Assembly (NCBI RefSeq): GCF_947488945.1
Contig: NZ_CANLBS010000003.1
Span: forward strand, 248,001-312,000
Direction: 5' to 3'
Source: an uncultured Streptomyces sp.
GTDB lineage: Bacteria; Actinomycetota; Actinomycetes; Streptomycetales; Streptomycetaceae
Length of the DNA stretch: 64,000 nt
The translations under genes and the position numbers were made by a program. Positions within the stretch are counted from its first letter, which is position 1. Every line of letters starts with the position of its first letter. The notes under the pieces were generated by a model. The model had not been told where the DNA came from, did not search any database, and saw nothing but the letters and a program-made list of their open reading frames with translations. This document shows positions 60,551-64,000 of the stretch, piece by piece.

Positions 60551-60730
60551 TCATCGGGGTCGTCGTCGGTAGCGCAGGAACGTGGCGACCAGTTCGGGCA
60601 GCGCCCTTACGACGGCGACTGTGTCGGAGCGGTTGGCGCGGAACAGGGCGACGATGCAGACGACGGCGGCGCAGAGGATCCCGAGAACAAGCGCGATCGG
60701 CAGCAGAAGAAGCATGGGGTCGATGGCCAT
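60551..60730 (-). CDS. Small single-TM membrane protein
   Basis: 59 residues: MLLLLPIALVLGILCAAVVCIVALF as the single helix (positions ~6-30), then a basic tail ending RYRRRPR. No family recognised. ATG 60730 has AGGGAG nine bases upstream. It lies just after the CRISPR array on the opposite strand. Confidence 0.65.
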   Translation of the reverse strand: MAIDPMLLLLPIALVLGILCAAVVCIVALFRANRSDTVAVVRALPELVATFLRYRRRPR

Positions 60731-60963
60731 GGGTCCGTTCTCCCTTGGTAGAAAAAGTCCTCCCGTCCCGGACACCTCCGGGACGACGGGAGCACAGTGG
60801 GGGACCAGGGGGTTAGCCGGGCAAGGGGCGTTCTGCGTCCCTTCAGGGTTTGCGGGGCGGGCCCTGACCGGCGACCGGTGAGTGCCTGGAGTTCCCGGCT
60901 GAGGCCGGACACGGAGATGTCTGCATCCACGAACAACTCGCCGCAAACGCGAGAGAGTGGCCC

Positions 60964-61101
60964 ATGGCAGAGCGGGTGAACGTGCGGATCCTTCTGCTGC
61001 TGGGCAATCGGTCAGGTGCTGACCGGTTCTATGTCGTGCCGCCACCGCGACGCGGAGGGCGCGGACGGCGCGGGCCCCGCAGGGCCCCTTGCCGGTGGTG
61101 A
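60964..61101 (+). CDS. Possible small ORF (45 aa), uncertain
   Basis: ATG 60964 is preceded by GAGAGAGTGG and opens a 45-codon frame: MAERVNVRILLLLGNRSGAD, then FYVVPPP and an Arg/Gly-rich end. It matches no family I know. The start context is good but the basic, low-complexity end could be chance in GC-rich DNA. Confidence 0.25.
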   Translation: MAERVNVRILLLLGNRSGADRFYVVPPPRRGGRGRRGPRRAPCRW

Positions 61102-61167
61102 GGCCGTGTTGTCACCCTGCCCGCCATACCCGCCTGAATCCCCCGGCCTTCGCTTATCCCCGCGCGT

Positions 61168-61173
61168 TACACT
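61168..61173 (+). promoter_or_regulatory. -10 box of the trpS leader transcript
   Basis: TACACT lies six bases before the ATG of the leader peptide, so the transcript should begin at the leader start codon. A good -35 is not evident. Confidence 0.55.
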
Positions 61174-61179
61174 CGCCCC

Positions 61180-61221
61180 ATGACCTCCGTACCGTTCCGC
61201 GCTTGGTGGCGCTCCCTCTAG
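61180..61221 (+). CDS. trpS leader peptide MTSVPFRAWWRSL (attenuator peptide)
   Basis: A 13-residue open frame with tandem Trp codons (TGG TGG at 61204-61209) directly before the hairpins of an attenuator. It has no Shine-Dalgarno, and a -10 box sits six bases upstream, so the mRNA is probably leaderless. Ribosome stalling at the Trp codons when charged tRNA-Trp is scarce would control transcription of trpS. Confidence 0.85.
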   Translation: MTSVPFRAWWRSL

Positions 61222-61280
61222 GGGCGGCCACCTTCTGCGCGCGCGGGACCAGGGCCGTTCGAATAGGGACGGCCCTTTTT
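61204..61280 (+). promoter_or_regulatory. Ribosome-mediated transcription attenuator of trpS
   Basis: Four segments can pair in two ways. Segment 1, GGTGGC (61205-61210, in the Trp codons), pairs with segment 2, GCCACC (61227-61232). Segment 2 upstream part, 61222-61229, can instead pair over 8 bp (two G-U) with segment 3, 61253-61260. Segment 3 otherwise pairs with segment 4 to form the terminator. A ribosome stalled on TGG-TGG covers segment 1, frees segment 2 to pair with 3, and prevents termination. Confidence 0.85.
61251..61280 (+). terminator. Intrinsic terminator of the trpS attenuator
   Basis: AGGGCCGT (61251-61258) pairs with ACGGCCCT (61269-61276), extendable by two pairs, and is followed by TTTT, one of the few clear U-runs in the window. 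Confidence 0.85.
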
Positions 61281-61368
61281 GCTGCCCGGCGGGCGGCCGA
61301 GCGGACCCGGAACGCCTTGCCCGCGAGCGGGCCGTCCTCCACGCATCCAGCGTCGCGAGGAGACTTCC

Positions 61369-62475
61369 GTGAACACCGTCACCGCACCCACCGCACCCGC
61401 CGTAACCGCACCGCCCACCTCACCCCTGGCCGCCGCCACGCTCGCCACCGCTCGGCGGCGTACCGCCGAGCTGGAGCGGGAGATCGAACGGGAACCCGGG
61501 CGCTTCCGGGTCGTCACCGGAGACCGGCCGACCGGGCCGCTCCACCTCGGGCACTACTTCGGGACGCTGCGTAATCGCGTACGGCTCCAGGAACAGGGGG
61601 TGGAGGTGTTCGTGCTCATCCCCGACTACCAGGCGCTGACCGATCGGGACGTCGTGGACGGGCTCGCCGGGACCATGGAGGGGCTGGTGCTCGACCATCT
61701 CGCCACCGGCATCGATCCCGACCGCTCCACGATCTTCCACCACAGCGCGGTACCCGCCCTGAACCAACTGCTGCTGCCCTTCCTCAGTCTGGTCTCCGTC
61801 GCCGAGCTGGGACGCAACCCCACGGTGAAGGACGAGATCGCGCACTCCCGGCAGCAGGCGGTCAACGGGCTGATGTACACCTATCCGGTCCACCAGGCCG
61901 CCGACATCCTGTTCTGCAAGGGGAATCTGGTGCCGGTGGGCCAGGACCAGTTGCCGCACCTGGAGCTCACCCGGACCGTCGCCCGCCGATTCGCCGAGCG
62001 GTACGGCCCCGTGTTCCCCGAGCCGGAGGCGTTGCTCTCCGCCGCGCCGCTGCTGCTCGGCACCGACGGCGGCAAGATGAGCAAGAGCCGGGGCAACGCC
62101 ATCGCCCTCGGGGCCACCGCCGACGAGACGGCGCGCCTGATCAAGCGCGCGGTGACGGACACCGAGCGGAGGATCACCTACGAGCCCGAGCGCCGCCCCG
62201 CCGTCTCCAACCTGGTGCTGCTCGCCGCCCTCGCTCAGGACCGTGATCCGCACGAGGTCGCGGAGGAGATCGGCGACGGCGGCGGGGCCGCTCTGAAGCG
62301 GATCGTGACGGATGCCGTGAACACCCACCTGGCTCCGTTGCGCGCCCGGCGGGCGGAGTACGCCCGCGACCTCGGCCACGTGCGGTCCGTGCTGCGGGCG
62401 GGCGACGCGCGGGCGAACGAGATCGCCGAACGCACCCTGGACGAGGTGCGCGACGCGATGGGCACCCTGCGGTAG
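61369..62475 (+). CDS. trpS: Tryptophanyl-tRNA synthetase, attenuator-controlled (auxiliary type)
   Basis: A 368-residue class I synthetase: GDRPTGPLHLGHYFGTLRNRV holds the HIGH-type motif (HLGH, about residue 57), VPVGQDQLPHLELTR binds tryptophanyl-adenylate, and GGKMSKSRGNAI is the KMSKS loop. The N-terminal ~45 residues are Ala/Thr/Pro-rich then helical. GTG 61369 has GAGGAG six bases upstream. Streptomyces often carry two TrpRS genes, and the auxiliary, indolmycin-resistant one of S. coelicolor is known to be controlled by ribosome-mediated attenuation. The attenuator here suggests this is that auxiliary type; resistance itself is not shown by the sequence. Confidence 0.93.
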   Translation: MNTVTAPTAPAVTAPPTSPLAAATLATARRRTAELEREIEREPGRFRVVTGDRPTGPLHLGHYFGTLRNRVRLQEQGVEVFVLIPDYQALTDRDVVDGLAGTMEGLVLDHLATGIDPDRSTIFHHSAVPALNQLLLPFLSLVSVAELGRNPTVKDEIAHSRQQAVNGLMYTYPVHQAADILFCKGNLVPVGQDQLPHLELTRTVARRFAERYGPVFPEPEALLSAAPLLLGTDGGKMSKSRGNAIALGATADETARLIKRAVTDTERRITYEPERRPAVSNLVLLAALAQDRDPHEVAEEIGDGGGAALKRIVTDAVNTHLAPLRARRAEYARDLGHVRSVLRAGDARANEIAERTLDEVRDAMGTLR

Positions 62476-62516
62476 GCCCTCCCGCCCGGCCCCACGTCCG
62501 CGCAGCAGCGCCGAAC

Positions 62517-62609
62517 GCGGTGGCCCGCTACCCCCGCGTCCCCGTCACCGCCACCCGCGCCGACCGGCGGCGCGAACCGGTGGCCCGCTACCCCTGCGTC
62601 CGCGTCACC
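62517..62609. repeat. 60-bp-spaced direct repeat at the 3' end of the TrkA-like gene
   Basis: A segment beginning GGTGGCCCGCTACCCC recurs exactly 60 bases later (62519 and 62579) with few changes over about 33 bases. The second copy contains the stop codon and last codons of the TrkA-like gene; the first copy lies beyond the stop, as a duplicated 3' end. Confidence 0.65.
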
Positions 62610-64000
62610 ACCCGGGGCCGGCGCAGCAGTTCGGCGAGGCCGCGGCGGGTGGCGGCTATGACGACGCGGTCCTCGGCGCGCAGGACGTAGCCGGGGTGCA
62701 GGTCCCAGACGAGGCCGGAGGCCGGGCGGGTGCCGTCGGGGCCGTACGGGGGCACGGCGGCCAGGTCGGGTAGGCGGTCGCCGGGCGGCGTCGTGTCCAT
62801 CGCGATGACCCGCCAGGCCCCTGCGCGGAACGCCTGTGCCACCGTGTGGCCCTCCAACTGCGGGTGGTCGCCCACCTCCAGGGCGGCGAACAGCATGACC
62901 TTGCGCTCGACCGGCACCGCGCCCAGGATCTGCCGTCCCATCATCGCCACCGCGAAGGACGGCGCGGACAGGTGCGTCACCGAGCGGGAACGGGTGACGG
63001 CCTGCGGGTGGGCGGTGCGCAGGGTGCGGTGGACGGCGGTGGCGAACTCGTCGTCGTACAGCCGTAGGGCGACCCGCAGCTCGGGCTTGATCGACCGGGC
63101 GTACAGGGTCGCTTCGAGGTTGGTGGTGTCGTTACTGGTCAGGGCGAGCAGGGCGCGGGCGCGGCCGATCTTCGCCGCCTCCAGCACGCCTTCCTGGGTG
63201 GCGTCGCCGACGACGGTCGGCACGTGGAGCGAGCGGGCCACCGGGATGCCGCGCGCATCCGGGTCGTTCTCCACGACGACGACCGGGATGCCGAGTTCGC
63301 GCAACCGTACGAGGACCCTCGTGCCGACCTTGCCGAGGCCGAGCAGCACCACGTGCCCGGACAGGCCGCGCGGCGGGCGGCGCAGGGCGGAGGCGGTGCG
63401 CAGGGTGCCGAAGGCCTCCAGGACGGCGGCGACGAGCAGGGGCAGGAGCAGCAGCCCGGCGAGGCCCGCCAGTAACTGGATGACCTTGCGGGCGTCGGGT
63501 GCGCTGTCCTCGGCGGGGTCGCCCATGGCCAGCAGGTCGAGCAGCGTGAGGTACGCGGCATGCAGGGGGCTGTCCTGGGTGGTCACCACGGAGGCGATGG
63601 CCAGGGCGACGACGGAGGCCGCGACCCCTGCCGCCGACCAGCGCAGCCGGCGGGAGAAGACCTGGCTCAGCGGTGCCCCCCGGCCGCCCATCCGAGGGGC
63701 GGTGCGGTCCCGCCCGGCCTGGACGACCGTCTCCAGGACCACTGTCCCGCGGCCGTGGGCAGCGGCCACCGACGCCTCGTCGGGCAGCAGTCGCGGCCCG
63801 TCCGAGCCGCTGCTGTCGGACCCCTCGGCGCCCGCCGGGTCGGTACGGGTGGAGGAGAGCAGGGCCAGGGTGCAGAGCCCGGGGTCAGGGGTCTCGCCGG
63901 GACGCGGCGGGAGGCGTTCGGCGGCGCGCAGCAGGATGCCCTCCGCCTGCACGATCTTGCTGGAGCCGGTGAGGGCGGTCGCGGCGAGGGCCGGGGCCGC
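62588..64000 (-). CDS. TrkA/CASTOR-POLLUX-like NAD-binding ion-channel protein (5' end beyond the window)
   Basis: The frame stays open to the right edge (no stop upstream of GTG 63952), so the gene is partial; about 470 residues are visible. A domain ending VQAEGILLRAAERLPPRPGE is the remnant of a first RCK-like unit; then TM segments (about 115-135 and 175-195 of the visible part) flank TLLDLLAMGDPAED, and a second RCK domain starts HVVLLGLGKVGTRVLVRLRELGIPVVVVENDPDARG (positions ~215-250). This matches putative actinobacterial ion-channel or TrkA-type proteins related to CASTOR/POLLUX. No TVGYG filter is present. A direct repeat marks its 3' end. Confidence 0.8.
   Translation of the reverse strand, partial: AAPALAATALTGSSKIVQAEGILLRAAERLPPRPGETPDPGLCTLALLSSTRTDPAGAEGSDSSGSDGPRLLPDEASVAAAHGRGTVVLETVVQAGRDRTAPRMGGRGAPLSQVFSRRLRWSAAGVAASVVALAIASVVTTQDSPLHAAYLTLLDLLAMGDPAEDSAPDARKVIQLLAGLAGLLLLPLLVAAVLEAFGTLRTASALRRPPRGLSGHVVLLGLGKVGTRVLVRLRELGIPVVVVENDPDARGIPVARSLHVPTVVGDATQEGVLEAAKIGRARALLALTSNDTTNLEATLYARSIKPELRVALRLYDDEFATAVHRTLRTAHPQAVTRSRSVTHLSAPSFAVAMMGRQILGAVPVERKVMLFAALEVGDHPQLEGHTVAQAFRAGAWRVIAMDTTPPGDRLPDLAAVPPYGPDGTRPASGLVWDLHPGYVLRAEDRVVIAATRRGLAELLRRPRVVTRTQG

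Noticed and set aside
60005..60554. Long open frames over the CRISPR region encoding AHLRSRGEH-like repeats
   Set aside because: They are translations of the CRISPR repeats; the exact 61-base period and spacer structure show it is not coding.
1..64000. tRNA, rRNA or riboswitch genes
   Set aside because: No T-loop GTTCRANNC context with a cloverleaf and no known riboswitch core was recognised by eye; weak ones could be missed.

Overview
The window is high-GC actinobacterial chromosome, almost certainly Streptomyces or a close relative. Evidence: GC-rich third codon positions, GTG starts, mycothiol-type enzymes, DUF5753/DUF397 pairs, several SpoIIE-type phosphatases, a proteasome activator (Bpa), and four copies of the Streptomyces ParB target parS (GTTTCACGTGAAAC, one with a single mismatch). 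parS sites cluster around oriC in this genus, so the segment probably lies near the replication origin. No transposases, phage genes, tRNAs or rRNAs were seen. Both edges cut genes: an unidentified 3' end on the left and a TrkA/CASTOR-like protein on the right.

Layout. 0-5.6 kb: moeA with a long low-complexity N-terminal region, a two-TM K+ channel with an RCK domain whose start codon lies inside a parS site, a quinone oxidoreductase and the proteasome activator bpa. 5.7-12.1 kb: a secreted Pro/Ala-rich membrane protein, two divergent Ser/Thr kinases, an APH-fold kinase carrying a rare TTA codon, and a flavin split-barrel protein. 12.2-16.9 kb: a NarL-type response regulator divergent from the branched-chain 2-oxoacid dehydrogenase operon bkdABC. 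17.1-20.8 kb: a partner-switching set (SpoIIE phosphatase, STAS protein, RsbW-like kinase) and a DUF5753/DUF397 pair. 20.8-28.8 kb: a secreted fibronectin-type protein, a D-Ala-D-Ala carboxypeptidase, a GntR-MFS operon, a mycothiol-dependent isomerase-like protein, a nitrilase-family hydrolase and a LURP-one protein. 29-41.5 kb: a secreted propeller-like protein, a thioredoxin-NHL protein, an M18 aminopeptidase, a FadE-type acyl-CoA dehydrogenase, SseB-like and pirin proteins, an AI-2E family transporter and a PAS-GAF-SpoIIE-ATPase phosphatase. 41.7-52 kb: aspS, a truncated intradiol dioxygenase, an L,D-transpeptidase, metG, a TerF-like vWA protein, a PhoX phosphatase behind PHO boxes and an S4 RNA-binding protein. 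52-60 kb: a FUSC protein, small proteins, a second quinone oxidoreductase, a universal stress protein and a two-component flavin oxygenase/reductase pair. 60-64 kb: a four-repeat type I-E-like CRISPR array with no cas genes in view, a trpS gene behind a complete Trp attenuator, and the truncated TrkA-like gene.

The gene content is mostly housekeeping and envelope or signalling functions. The most informative points are regulatory: the trpS attenuator with a leaderless MTSVPFRAWWRSL leader peptide; the isolated CRISPR array whose repeat substitutions all keep the hairpin; parS sites fused to gene ends and terminators; PHO boxes before the PhoX gene; related TTGAA-type motifs before a pirin and a flavin oxygenase gene; and at least eight genes that appear to be transcribed as leaderless mRNAs.
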